Shown here: positions 45,214 through 53,813 of the stretch, one piece after another
How the letters are laid out: each line of letters starts with the position of its first letter
Position numbering within the stretch: position 1 is the stretch's first letter
Source: Candidatus Delongbacteria bacterium
GTDB lineage: Bacteria > CAIWAD01
DNA length: 64,000 nt
Direction of reading: 5' to 3'
NCBI GenBank assembly: GCA_041675285.1
Contig: JBAYTZ010000002.1
Location: forward strand, 310,001 to 374,000
Notes under the pieces: generated by a model
Seen by the model: the letters and a program-made list of their open reading frames with translations, nothing else
Databases searched by the model: none
Told to the model about the DNA's origin: nothing
Translations under genes and position numbers: made by a program

Positions 45214-47189
45214 GACAGCAGGTCTCCGGTTGCCTGGGGGGATGGAAGCGGCGCGGCCGGGCGGGTCGGGCCGGGGACCGCGTTCCAGGGCAGGGCCAGG
45301 CTGAAGGTTGCGCCCAGGCCCGCCCCCGGGCTTGTGGCGCGCAACCAGCCTCCCAGCGCGTACAAGGTGTTGGAACTCCAGTGCAGGCCCAGTCCCGAGC
45401 TGCGGCCCTTCTGCTTGGTGGAGAAGCCGCGCTGGAAGAGCTGCTCGGCCTGAGCCGCGTCGAAGCCGCAGCCGTCGTCGATGAAGTCCAGCCGGAGCAG
45501 CTGCTGGTCGCGCGTGGCGCGGATCTCCAGCCGGCCGTGGGCGCGGCCCGCCTGGGCCACCGCCTCGGCGGCGTTGATCATCAGGTTGATGATCACCTGC
45601 TGCAGGGCCACCCGGGCCACGCAGCCCTCCCCGAAGCGGGCCAGCTCCGGATCCAGCCGGATTTCCAAACGCTCCAGCGGCTCCGACCCCAGCAGGGTGA
45701 GGGCCTCCTGCAGCAGCAGGTCCAGCCGGGTGGGCTCGAGGATCTGCTCGGCCCGGCTGTGCCGTTCCTGGTCGGCCAGGATGCGGCTGATGTGCGTGAT
45801 CTGGTGGGCGATCTGCTGGCGGGAGCCGTCGGCCCGCTCCAGCCCCTGCCGCAATTCCTCCAGCGCCAGCCGGGCGAAAGCCTGCAGATCCCGCCGCCGC
45901 CCGGCGTCCAGCTCCGGGCGCTCCAGTTCGCCCAGCGCCAGGCCCACGTCCTCCAGGGGCAGGGCGCGGATTTCCTGGCGCAGCTGCTCGGCCTGCACGG
46001 CCAGCGGCGTGACGCTGTTGCCGATGTTGTGCAGGATGCCGCCGGCCAGTTCGGCCTTGCCCGAGTCGTAGGACTGCTCCAGCAGCCGGCGGCGGGTTTC
46101 CGCCAGCTGCTCCATCAGGTGGTTCAGCTCCCGGGCGAGAATCCCCAGCTCGTCGTCGCGGTCCCGGCCGAAGGCGGGTGCGGGGGAGCCGGACTTGGCC
46201 AGCTGGATGGCGTGGGCGGTCAGCCGCTGGAGGGGCTTCACCACGCCCCGGGCCAGCACGATCAGCAACAACAGGGAAACCAGCAGCCCGGAGGCAGCCT
46301 GGGCTCCCAGCGCCAGCCGAATGGCCCGCCGCCCCTGGGCGCTGATGGCCCGGGGCACGTCCAGGTGGGCGGCCAGCACGGGTCGTCCCTCGATGTCCGA
46401 CAGCAGGTGCCAGATGCTGGTCATCTGCTCGAGGGTCTCGAGCTGCGTGGGATGCGCAGCGTCCAGACCGGCCAGCTCCGAGCGCTCCCGGGCGTCCAGT
46501 TCCGCCAGGGGCTTGATCTGCAGGTTCACGCCGGCCTGTTCCCCCAACTGGCGGATGGCCGCGGCGTCGAGGAAGCGGCCGAAGACCACGGTCCCGCGGA
46601 CGGGGCCCAGGTTTTCATTGGTCACCACCGCCCGGGCTCCCACGAGCATGGGGCCCGCGCGGGTCATCAGGATGCCGGCGGGGTTCTGGTGCAGGTCCCC
46701 CGCGGCGCGCAGCGGATGGCCGGCGGGCAGCGGGTCGGGACCCAGGGCGGGCGGCGGCAGCAGGGTCCCATTCTCCTTGTCCGGAGCGGAGCCCCAGACC
46801 AGACGGCCTTCCTGGTCGTAGAGGCAGAGCAGGTCCACTTTGAGGGCCTGCATGGCGCTGGGGGTGAGGTTGTTGCTTTCATAGTCCGGGGCCTGTCCGC
46901 CCAGGTAGTCCCAGGTCTCCGTCCAGACGCCCCAGTCGGCGGCCGTGGCCTTGAGGAAGACCTCCTCGCGCTCCAGGGCCTGTTGCACGCGCGCCAGGTC
47001 CTGCCGGGCGGAGTCCTGCTCCATGTGGCGGAAGCTGGGCATCACGAAGCGCTCCAGCCCCAGCAGGCTCAGGCCGATGAGCAGCACGTACACGCCGCCC
47101 ACCAGCACGGCGATCTTGATTTGCAGCGAGTAGCCCGGCCGGGTGCCGGAGGGGGTCGCGACCCGGAGGCTGGAAAACCGTGGTTGCAT
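45210..47189 (-). CDS. Membrane sensor histidine kinase with CHASE4 domain
   Basis: 659 residues, ATG 47189. A first helix at about 23-47 (QIKIAVLVGGVYVLLIGLSL), then a periplasmic CHASE4-type domain of about 240 residues (DWGVWTETWDYLGG, a hallmark), a second helix (ASGLLVSLLLLIVLARGVV), HAMP and a kinase core with H in GGILHNIGNSVTPLA and ATP site NAAEAVAQAG, DDGCGFD, SSGLGLHW. The HNIGN phospho-acceptor type is less common. It is the first gene of the four-gene operon with ATGA overlaps to the next. Confidence 0.9.
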
Positions 47190-47365
47190 GGTTCGTCCTG
47201 TTCTTGGCCGCTTTATCGGAAAAGAGTTGGGGCAGGTTCAGTCCGACTTTTTTGACGTGAATCATGGTTCAATGGTTCAGTGTGAAAACAGTCTCCTGGG
47301 AGCTTTGAGTTCCGCCCGGTAGCTGTTAATCTTTCCGCAGGACGTCCCCTATACGGATGGAGACC

Positions 47366-48229
47366 ATGAACAAAATTCTACGCAAACGGATCCTCTCTCC
47401 CGGCGTGAAGGACCTGCTGGTGGAGACCCCGCGCATCGCCCGCAAGCGCCAGGCCGGCCAGTTCGTCATGCTGCGGGTCAGCGAGACGGGGGAGCGCATT
47501 CCGCTCACCATCGCCGACGCCGATCCGGAGGCGGGCTGGATCCGCCTGATCTTCCAGGAAGTCGGCCACTCCACTCTGGAGCTCGGCCGCCTGGAGGTGG
47601 GGGACTCCATCCTCGACCTGGCCGGGCCGCTGGGTCGCCCCACCCACGTCGAGAACAAGGGCACGGTGGTCTGCGTGGGTGGCGGCATCGGCACGGCGCC
47701 GGTCCATCCCATCGCCTGCGCCATGAAGGCCGCGGGCAACCGCGTGATCTCGATCCTCGGCGCTCGCACGGCCGAGCTGCTGATCATGGAAGAGGAGATG
47801 GGCGCCACCAGCGACGAGTTGCTGATCTGCACGGACGACGGCAGCAAGGGCCGCCAGGGCTTTGTCACCAACGTGCTGCAGGATCTCATCGAGCGCGGCG
47901 AGACGATCCACGAGGTGGTGGCCATCGGTCCGGTGGTGATGATGCGCGCGGTGAGCGAGGTCACCCGCGCCCACGGCATCTCCACGGTGGTCAGCCTCAA
48001 CGCCACCATGGTGGACGGCACGGGCATGTGCGGCGGCTGCCGCGTGACGGTGAACGGCCGCAGCCGCTTCGTCTGCGTGGACGGCCCGGAATTCGACGGC
48101 CACGCGGTGGATTTCGCCGAGCTGCAGCAGCGCCAGCGCGCCTACCTGACCCAGGAACGCCAGGCCCTCGAGGCGGACCACGTCTGCCACATCGGCCGCG
48201 ACCAGCCTTTCTCCGGGAGGAGTGAATGA
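47366..48229 (+). CDS. nfnA: NfnA, small subunit of NADH-dependent ferredoxin:NADP oxidoreductase
   Basis: 287 residues from ATG 47366; ATG 47357 in frame would add three residues and neither has an ideal ribosome site. Ferredoxin-reductase-type FAD domain (ERIPLTIADAD), NAD-binding GGGIGTAPVHPIA and a C-terminal [2Fe-2S] site with cysteines in GTGMCGGCRV and RFVCVDGPEFDGH. With NfnB it couples NADH and reduced ferredoxin to NADPH formation by electron bifurcation/confurcation. Sulfide dehydrogenase beta subunits are close relatives. ATGA overlap with nfnB. Confidence 0.9.
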   Translation: MNKILRKRILSPGVKDLLVETPRIARKRQAGQFVMLRVSETGERIPLTIADADPEAGWIRLIFQEVGHSTLELGRLEVGDSILDLAGPLGRPTHVENKGTVVCVGGGIGTAPVHPIACAMKAAGNRVISILGARTAELLIMEEEMGATSDELLICTDDGSKGRQGFVTNVLQDLIERGETIHEVVAIGPVVMMRAVSEVTRAHGISTVVSLNATMVDGTGMCGGCRVTVNGRSRFVCVDGPEFDGHAVDFAELQQRQRAYLTQERQALEADHVCHIGRDQPFSGRSE

Positions 48230-49665
48230 GTTCCTACGCCCCCCTGCCCAAGGCCCGGCCGGGCACCGTGACGCGGGTTCCCATGCCCGAGCAGGATCCC
48301 GCCGTGCGCGCCCGCAACTTCCTGGAAGTGCCCGTGGGCTACACGCCGGAGATGGCCATGGTGGAAGCCAGCCGCTGCCTGGAGTGCAAGGATCCCTCCT
48401 GCGTCCAGGGCTGCCCGGTGGGCATCGACATCCGCGGTTTCGTGGTGAAGATCCGCCAGGGCGACTTCCAGGGCGCCATCGACCTGATCAAGCACGACAA
48501 CGCCCTGCCCGCCGTCTGCGGCCGGGTCTGCCCGCAGGAGACCCAGTGCGAGCAGGTCTGCGTGGTGGGACGCAAGCACACGCCCGTGGCCATCGGCCGG
48601 CTGGAGCGCTTCGCGGCGGACTGGGAGCGCGAGCAGGGCGAGGTCAAGGCCCCGGCGCTGGCGGCCTCCACGGGCAAGCGCATCGCCGTGGTGGGCAGCG
48701 GGCCGGCCGGGCTGACCGTGGCCGGCGAGCTGGCCCTGCGCGGCCATTCGGTGACCATCTTCGAGGCGCTGCACAAGCCCGGCGGCGTGCTGATGTACGG
48801 CATCCCCGAATTCCGCCTGCCCAAGGGCATCGTGGAGGCCGAGGTGGACTATGTGCGCAAACTGGGCGTGGAGATCATCTACAACGCCGTGATCGGCAAG
48901 ATGATCACCGTCCAGGAGCTGCTGGAGGAGGAGGGCTTCCATGCCGTCTTCCTGGGCCTGGGCGCCGGCCTGCCCTACTTCATGAACATCCCCGGGGAGA
49001 ACCTCAACGGCGTCTACAGCGCCAACGAGTACCTCACCCGCGTCAACCTGATGAAGGCCTATGATTTCCCCCGCAACGACACGCCCGTCCGGCCCGGCCA
49101 GCGGGTGGCCGTCTTCGGCGGCGGCAACGTGGCCATGGACGCGGCCCGCACCGCGCTGCGGATGGGCGCCGCGGAGGTGAGCGTCATCTACCGGCGCTCG
49201 ATGGAGGAGATGCCCGCCCGGCGCGAGGAGATCCACCATGCCGAGGAGGAGGGCATCCACATGCGCCTGCTCTGCAACCCGGTCAACATCCTGGGGGACG
49301 GCCAGGGCAACGTGAGCGGCGTGACCTGCCTGCGGATGGAGTTGGGCGAGCCCGACGCCAGCGGACGGCGCCGGCCGGTGCCCGTGGAGGGCAGCGAGTT
49401 CGTGGTGGAGGCGGACACGGTGGTGGTCAGCATCGGCAACGGGGCCAACCCGCTGCTCACCGAGGTCACGCCGGAGCTGAAGCTCAACAAGTGGGGCAAC
49501 ATCGTGGCCGAGGACGGCACGGGCCGCACGAGCATGCCCGGCGTCTACGCCGGCGGCGACATCGTGATCGGCGCGGCCACGGTGATCCTGGCCATGGGCG
49601 CGGGCAAGAGCGCGGCGCTGGCCATCCACGAGGATCTGATGGGCAAAGAGGAGTCCGCCGCCTGA
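48226..49665 (+). CDS. nfnB: NfnB, large subunit of NADH-dependent ferredoxin:NADP oxidoreductase
   Basis: 479 residues, ATG 48226 after GGGAGGAG. N-terminal domain with two [4Fe-4S] sites: C51, C54, C59, C63 and C98, C102, C108, C112. Then the FAD motif VVGSGPAGLTVAGEL and NADPH motif VFGGGNVAMDAARTA, ending with a second FAD contact (GVYAGGDIVIGAATVI). Homologous to the glutamate synthase small subunit; the directly coupled NfnA gene and absence of a gltB-type gene favour NfnB. It makes NADPH from NADH and reduced ferredoxin. Confidence 0.9.
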   Translation: MSSYAPLPKARPGTVTRVPMPEQDPAVRARNFLEVPVGYTPEMAMVEASRCLECKDPSCVQGCPVGIDIRGFVVKIRQGDFQGAIDLIKHDNALPAVCGRVCPQETQCEQVCVVGRKHTPVAIGRLERFAADWEREQGEVKAPALAASTGKRIAVVGSGPAGLTVAGELALRGHSVTIFEALHKPGGVLMYGIPEFRLPKGIVEAEVDYVRKLGVEIIYNAVIGKMITVQELLEEEGFHAVFLGLGAGLPYFMNIPGENLNGVYSANEYLTRVNLMKAYDFPRNDTPVRPGQRVAVFGGGNVAMDAARTALRMGAAEVSVIYRRSMEEMPARREEIHHAEEEGIHMRLLCNPVNILGDGQGNVSGVTCLRMELGEPDASGRRRPVPVEGSEFVVEADTVVVSIGNGANPLLTEVTPELKLNKWGNIVAEDGTGRTSMPGVYAGGDIVIGAATVILAMGAGKSAALAIHEDLMGKEESAA

Positions 49666-49691
49666 GGCGACTCCGACCGGGGTGAGGCTTC

Positions 49692-49815
49692 TCACCACAG
49701 AGGCACAGAGGCACAGAGACAAGGTTTGATTTGAGAAGCAGGCGCGGCGCAAACGCTGCGGGGTCCGGTGCTCTTCCAAGCATTTTCTGACGCTGTGTCT
49801 CTGTGCCTCTGTGTT
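49692..49815. repeat. Long inverted-repeat intergenic element (CACAGAGG type)
   Basis: CACAGAGGCACAGAG (49696-49710) is mirrored perfectly by CTCTGTGCCTCTGTG (49799-49813), with an 88-base centre. The arms are built from tandem GCACAGAG units, and the left end TCAC roughly mirrors TTGA on the right. Its plan (short tandem words forming long complementary arms, no gene inside) matches the element at 956-1138, though with a different word. It fills most of the gap between nfnB and the rubrerythrin gene. Confidence 0.72.
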
Positions 49816-49867
49816 GACTCCCCGGGTTGAGGTGTAGTAGTAGAAGCGAGCAGCAGGAGACCGAACG

Positions 49868-50323
49868 ATGCAATTCGCCCACGCCGAAGAGGCGCTGAAC
49901 TTCGCCATCAAGCGCGAGATCGAGGCGGCGCGCTTCTACACCCAGCTCTCGGTGAAAATGCAGAAGCGCGAGATGCGCGACGCCCTGCTGGAGATGGCCG
50001 AGGAGGAGAAGAGCCACCGCGACCGGCTGATCGCCGTGCGCGACCAGGGCGGCTTCGAGGAGGCTCCGGCGGATTCCTTCGCGGACCTGAAGATCTCCGA
50101 TTACGTGGAGATGCCGGAGATCACCACCGACCTGGACTACGCCCAGGCCCTGATCGTGGCCATGAAGCGCGAGGCGGCGGCCCGCGAGCTCTACCTGGAG
50201 CTGGCCCGCGTGGCGCCCGGCGAATCCCTGCGCGCGCTCTTCCTGCGGCTGGCCGAGGAGGAGGGCCTGCACAAGCGGCGCTTCGAGGCCGAGTACGACG
50301 AGCGCGTGCTGGAAGGCAACTGA
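49868..50323 (+). CDS. Rubrerythrin-family diiron protein without rubredoxin domain
   Basis: 151 residues, ATG 49868 after CAGGAGA. A four-helix ferritin-like bundle with the diiron ligands in AIKREIEAARFY (E18 region), EMAEEEKSHRDRL, AMKREAAARELY and RLAEEEGLHKRRFE. The C-terminal rubredoxin domain of classical rubrerythrin is absent. Such proteins reduce peroxide or bind iron. It could work with the superoxide reductase and nearby NAD(P)H-producing NfnAB. A strong terminator follows. Confidence 0.87.
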   Translation: MQFAHAEEALNFAIKREIEAARFYTQLSVKMQKREMRDALLEMAEEEKSHRDRLIAVRDQGGFEEAPADSFADLKISDYVEMPEITTDLDYAQALIVAMKREAAARELYLELARVAPGESLRALFLRLAEEEGLHKRRFEAEYDERVLEGN

Positions 50324-50350
50324 GCGCGTCAGCGCATGGCAAGTGGAAGC

Positions 50351-50373
50351 GGGCGGCCCGGGCCGCCCTTTTT
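50351..50373 (+). terminator. Terminator of the rubrerythrin gene
   Basis: A perfect 18-base palindrome (50351-50368, GGGCGGCCC and its complement) is followed by five T (50369-50373). Confidence 0.92.
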
Positions 50374-50559
50374 CATGCCCGGGCCTGGTGGGGACGCGGC
50401 GCGCGCGGGTGGGGCAAATCCACCGGATTGGGGCTTGGCCCGGCTCAGGGCGTAAAAAATGATTACGATCCGCTACGCATTGGGCTTGTGAATTCTGGCA
50501 CGATGTTGGCTTCTGTCCGCACCGAGTGGGCAGGATTCCAAGTCGAAAGGAACAGACCG

Positions 50560-51144
50560 ATGCGTCACCCCAAATATCTACTGGCCCTGGTGTTGCCCCT
50601 GGCCTTCTTCAGCGGCTGCGCCAACACCGGCGACGAACCCGCAACCCAGTTGCTGCAGGCCGACCAGCTCCAGTTCGTGGCCCCGCCGGCGGCCAAGGCG
50701 GCCCAGACCGACACCTGGATGGACTTCAGCCTGACCCTGCACCCCAACCGGCCCGCCACGGTGGTCGTCCCGGGCTTCCTCCTGCACGCGCCGCGCGGCG
50801 CCGTGGAGCAGACCCTGACCATCACGGGCGACTGGTGCGGGGACGATGCGCAGGATCCGGTGGTCGGCTACGACTTCGCCCCGGACGGCAGCGAATTCCT
50901 CGTGCCGCTGCGGGTCATGTTCGTCTTCCTTCCCCAGAGTCTGGAGGGACTGGATCCGGCCCGCCTGACCTGGGTCCTGGATCACGAGGACGGCACCTAC
51001 GAAGTGATCCCCAGCGAGGTCCAGGTGCTGCCGGCCCATGGACCCGGCAACCCCGGGGCGGTGCGTGTGCTGGCGCAGGTGGAGCACTTCAGCCGCTACC
51101 TGATCGCCATCGGCCCGCCGCCGGACAACAACACCACGCGCTAG
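50560..51144 (+). CDS. Lipoprotein with ZU5-like beta domain (copy 1)
   Basis: 194 residues from ATG 50560, after GAAAGGAA; the frame is open from 50428 but lacks a ribosome site there. Lipoprotein signal MRHPKYLLALVLPLAFFSGC with the lipobox Cys at residue 20. The mature part has HAPRGAVEQTLTITGDW, GYDFAPDGSEFLVPL and EHFSRYLIAIGPPP, a layout like ZU5 domains (proline-glycine-alanine strand, P-x-G-x-x-F-x-x-P). Probably anchored in the outer membrane. A paralogue follows at 51453. Function unknown. Confidence 0.75.
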   Translation: MRHPKYLLALVLPLAFFSGCANTGDEPATQLLQADQLQFVAPPAAKAAQTDTWMDFSLTLHPNRPATVVVPGFLLHAPRGAVEQTLTITGDWCGDDAQDPVVGYDFAPDGSEFLVPLRVMFVFLPQSLEGLDPARLTWVLDHEDGTYEVIPSEVQVLPAHGPGNPGAVRVLAQVEHFSRYLIAIGPPPDNNTTR

Positions 51145-51166
51145 CTGCCATCCATGCCGCTTGGAC

Positions 51167-51198
51167 GGGCCCGTTCCTCACCTGGAACGGGCCCTTTT
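51167..51198 (+). terminator. Terminator after lipoprotein copy 1
   Basis: GGGCCCGTTCC (51167-51177) pairs perfectly with GGAACGGGCCC (51184-51194) over a six-base loop and is followed by TTTT. It opens a 308-base gap (51145-51452) that has a second terminator at its middle and no gene. Confidence 0.92.
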
Positions 51199-51308
51199 CG
51201 GTTCCGGCCCGTGGCCGAAGGCGGGCGCCGCATTCCGGCAGCCCCGGCAGGTTGGCCTCACCCGGGGCCGGCGCCCAGGCCCGGCTTGCCTCTCTCAGTC
51301 CCCGCCAG

Positions 51309-51337
51309 CGGTCCCGGAAACGGGACCGTTATTTTTT
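51309..51337 (+). terminator. Second terminator-like hairpin in the same gap
   Basis: CGGTCCCG (51309-51316) pairs with CGGGACCG (51321-51328) over a stable GAAA tetraloop and is followed by TTATTTTTT. It has no annotated gene before it, since the first terminator lies 110 bases upstream, so it may close a short untranslated transcript or act as an attenuator before copy 2. Confidence 0.8.
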
Positions 51338-51452
51338 ACACACTTTTTGCTTTTTCCCAGCCACCTCGTTGACTAAACTCTGAGCGCTCCACTGGGGACG
51401 TGTCCTCCGGAGCAAGCAGTTGTACCACCCCCCACAACAGAACGAGGTGTTC

Positions 51453-52043
51453 ATGAGACGCTTCCTGCCCCTTGGTGCAGCCGGTCTCGCCCTGCTTCTC
51501 GCGTTCGGCTGCTCCACTGACGGGAGCCGTGCGCCAGAGTCCAGCGGCCGGCTGCTGTCCCGCGACCAGATCCGCCTGCTCACGCCGGCGGACCTTCCCG
51601 CCAAAGCCCACGACTTGGATGCCATGACGGATTTCACCCTGGTGGTGACTCCGGGCGCGGCCTCCGAGTACACGGGTGCCGGGTTCAGTCTGAAAGCGCC
51701 GGCCGGTGCGGTGAGCACCCCGGTGACCATCGTGGCCAACTGGCAGGGCGACGAAGCCTCGCCGGCCATCGGTTTCGAGTTCGGGCCGGAGGGTCAGGAG
51801 TTCCTGACGCCGCTGGAATTCGAGCTGGTGCTGCCGCTGAGCGAGGCCGACCTGCCTGCCGGCGACGAACTGCTGGTGGTCTACGACCGGCAAGATGGCT
51901 GGTATGAAGTGGTGTCCAACGAGGTGCACTGGATGAGCGCGGACGAGGAAGCCCGCGTGGACGCCCGCCTCGAGCACTTCTCCAAGTATCTCATCGCCAC
52001 GGGCCCGCCGCCCGACGACGGACCTGCTGGTGGCAACCAGTAG
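51453..52043 (+). CDS. Lipoprotein with ZU5-like beta domain (copy 2)
   Basis: 196 residues, ATG 51453 after AACGAGG. Lipobox LLAFGC with Cys at residue 20. The same blocks as copy 1 occur in the same order: KAPAGAVSTPVTIVANWQG, GFEFGPEGQEFLTPLEF, LLVVYDRQDGWYEVV and EHFSKYLIATGPPP. So the two genes are tandem paralogues, each with its own leader and terminator. Cell-envelope location likely; function unknown. Confidence 0.75.
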   Translation: MRRFLPLGAAGLALLLAFGCSTDGSRAPESSGRLLSRDQIRLLTPADLPAKAHDLDAMTDFTLVVTPGAASEYTGAGFSLKAPAGAVSTPVTIVANWQGDEASPAIGFEFGPEGQEFLTPLEFELVLPLSEADLPAGDELLVVYDRQDGWYEVVSNEVHWMSADEEARVDARLEHFSKYLIATGPPPDDGPAGGNQ

Positions 52044-52064
52044 GAGTTCCGCGAATGGAACCTG

Positions 52065-52094
52065 CCGCCCCGGCCCTGCCGGGGCGGTTCTTTT
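52065..52094 (+). terminator. Terminator between convergent lipoprotein and kinase genes
   Basis: CCGCCCCGG (52065-52073) pairs with CCGGGGCGG (52079-52087) over a five-base loop and is followed by TTCTTTTT. It directly precedes the stop of the convergent histidine kinase gene. Confidence 0.88.
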
Positions 52095-53813
52095 TCAGGC
52101 CGGCTGGCGCGGGTTGGCCACGGGGAAGAGGATGCGGAAGGTGGTGCCCACGCCGGGTTTGCTCTGGACCTGGATCAGGCCCTGGTGCGCCTCCACCACC
52201 TGCCGGACCAGGGGCATGCCCAGCCCCGATCCGCCCTCGCCCTTGGTCGTGTAGTAGGGCTCCCAGAGGCGCGCCAGCACTTGTTCGTCCATCCCGCAGC
52301 CCGTGTCCTCCACCGTCAGCAGCAGCTGGTCGCCTACCACACGCGTGCGGCACTGCACCCAGCCGCCGCCCACCGCCTCCACGGCGTGCGCCGCGTTGAT
52401 CAACAGGTTGAGCAGCATCTGCTGCAACTGCTCCTGGTCGGCCAGCAACTTGGGCAGGCGCGGCATGGCGTCCAGGCGGATGCGCAGGCCGGCACGGTCG
52501 TCCTGGTCGGGTTCCGGTCCGCCCACGGAGAGATCGAAGTGCTTGATCTTTCCCCCCATGTCCTTGAGCAGGGTGACGGTGCCCGCGGCCAGCGCGTTCA
52601 GGTCCACCTCGCCCAACTGGCGTTGGGGCGGACGGGAGAGATCGGAGAGCGTGCGCACGATGCGCTCGATGCGGCCGGCCATCTCCTCCACCACCTGCAG
52701 ATCGGGATCCAGGTCGTCCAGGACGGAGGGCCGCTCCTGCAGGGTCAGGCGGGCCAGCTGCACGTGGCCGTGCAGGGGCGCCAGCGCGTTGCGGATTTCG
52801 TGGGCGATGGAGCCCGCCGTGCGGCTCATCATGGCGAACTTCTCGCTCTCCAGCAGCTCCTGCTGCATGCGCACCTCGGTGGTGACGTCGGTGAGGATCA
52901 GGCCCCAGACCGCGTCGCCGCCTTCTTCCGGCGCCAGGGGAAAGGGACGGCAGCGCAGCCGGCGGCCGTCCACGGACCAGTCCGCCGTGTGCTCCTGCCG
53001 CTCGCCCAGCGTCGCCAGGAAGCGGGCGAAGGTGTTCTCGAAGCGCCAGCCCAGCGGGGACCCTGCGTCCGGCTGGACGAGGGAGAGCGAGCCCAACTCG
53101 CGCCGGAAGGTCAGGTTGGCGAAGTGCAGGCGCAGCTGGTCGTCGTAGAGCGCCAGCGCGTTGGGCAGCGAGTCCACGATGTGCAGGTGCAGGCGCTCGA
53201 AATGGTCGAAGCGCTGCTGCTGGGCCTGCTCCGAGCGGCGCAGTTGCAGCTGGGTCAGCGTCAGCGAGCACAGTTCGCAGAAGCCGTCCAGCAGGACCAG
53301 CATGTGCTCGCTGTAGAGCGTGGTGCTGGAGCTGTCCACGTAGAGCGCGCCGAAGACCCGGCCGTGGCGGCGGAGGGGCGCGCAGAGGCTGCTCTTCAGG
53401 TCCAGGTCGATCACCGAGCGGGCCTGGGCCAGCTCCTCGAGCTGGGAGAGATTGGAGCTGCGCAGGGGCTGGCCGCTCTCCAGCACCAGGTGGATGATGG
53501 AGTGGGAGACCTGGGTCTCCGGCCGCGCCAGGGGGAAGCCGTCGCGGTCCGCTCCCAGCGTGAAGCGCAGGCCGCCCTCGGCCTGTTCGTCCAGCTCCAC
53601 GATGGCGCCGCGCTGGGCGCCCGCCAGCCGGATGGCTTGGTGGAGCAGAAAATGCAGGGCTTCGCCCGGGGTGGTGCAGGTGTTGAGCTCCCGGGCCAGT
53701 CCCAGCACCAGGTCCAACTCCCGGCGGGAGAAACGTTCCTGGCGTTGGGCCAATCCCTCGCTTCTGAGCTCAAGCTCCTGCAGCGCGGCCAACTGTTCCA
53801 GCAGTGTGGCCAT
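52095..53813 (-). CDS. GAF-PAS histidine kinase overlapping the Ser/Thr kinase gene
   Basis: 572 residues, ATG 53813 after GAGGAGAG, lying inside the last 44 bases of the Ser/Thr kinase gene in another frame. N-terminal coiled coil (about 1-30), GAF (about 35-190: GAIVELDEQ, LCAPLRRHGRVFGALYVDS), a PAS-like domain (about 205-315), HisKA with H338 (SIAHEIRNALAPL) and HATPase (DTGCGMDEQVLARLWEPYY, GSGLGMPLVRQV). Cytoplasmic. The GAF with the SSLC-P-L-R motif is the kind found in the C-terminal half of Ser/Thr-kinase/histidine-kinase fusions, suggesting that it is the second half of a split fusion. Confidence 0.88.
   Translation of the reverse strand: MATLLEQLAALQELELRSEGLAQRQERFSRRELDLVLGLARELNTCTTPGEALHFLLHQAIRLAGAQRGAIVELDEQAEGGLRFTLGADRDGFPLARPETQVSHSIIHLVLESGQPLRSSNLSQLEELAQARSVIDLDLKSSLCAPLRRHGRVFGALYVDSSSTTLYSEHMLVLLDGFCELCSLTLTQLQLRRSEQAQQQRFDHFERLHLHIVDSLPNALALYDDQLRLHFANLTFRRELGSLSLVQPDAGSPLGWRFENTFARFLATLGERQEHTADWSVDGRRLRCRPFPLAPEEGGDAVWGLILTDVTTEVRMQQELLESEKFAMMSRTAGSIAHEIRNALAPLHGHVQLARLTLQERPSVLDDLDPDLQVVEEMAGRIERIVRTLSDLSRPPQRQLGEVDLNALAAGTVTLLKDMGGKIKHFDLSVGGPEPDQDDRAGLRIRLDAMPRLPKLLADQEQLQQMLLNLLINAAHAVEAVGGGWVQCRTRVVGDQLLLTVEDTGCGMDEQVLARLWEPYYTTKGEGGSGLGMPLVRQVVEAHQGLIQVQSKPGVGTTFRILFPVANPRQPA

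Noticed and set aside
48226..49665. Glutamate synthase small subunit (GltD)
   Set aside because: No large-subunit gene is adjacent, and the upstream overlapping gene is an NfnA-type flavoprotein, so NfnB fits better.
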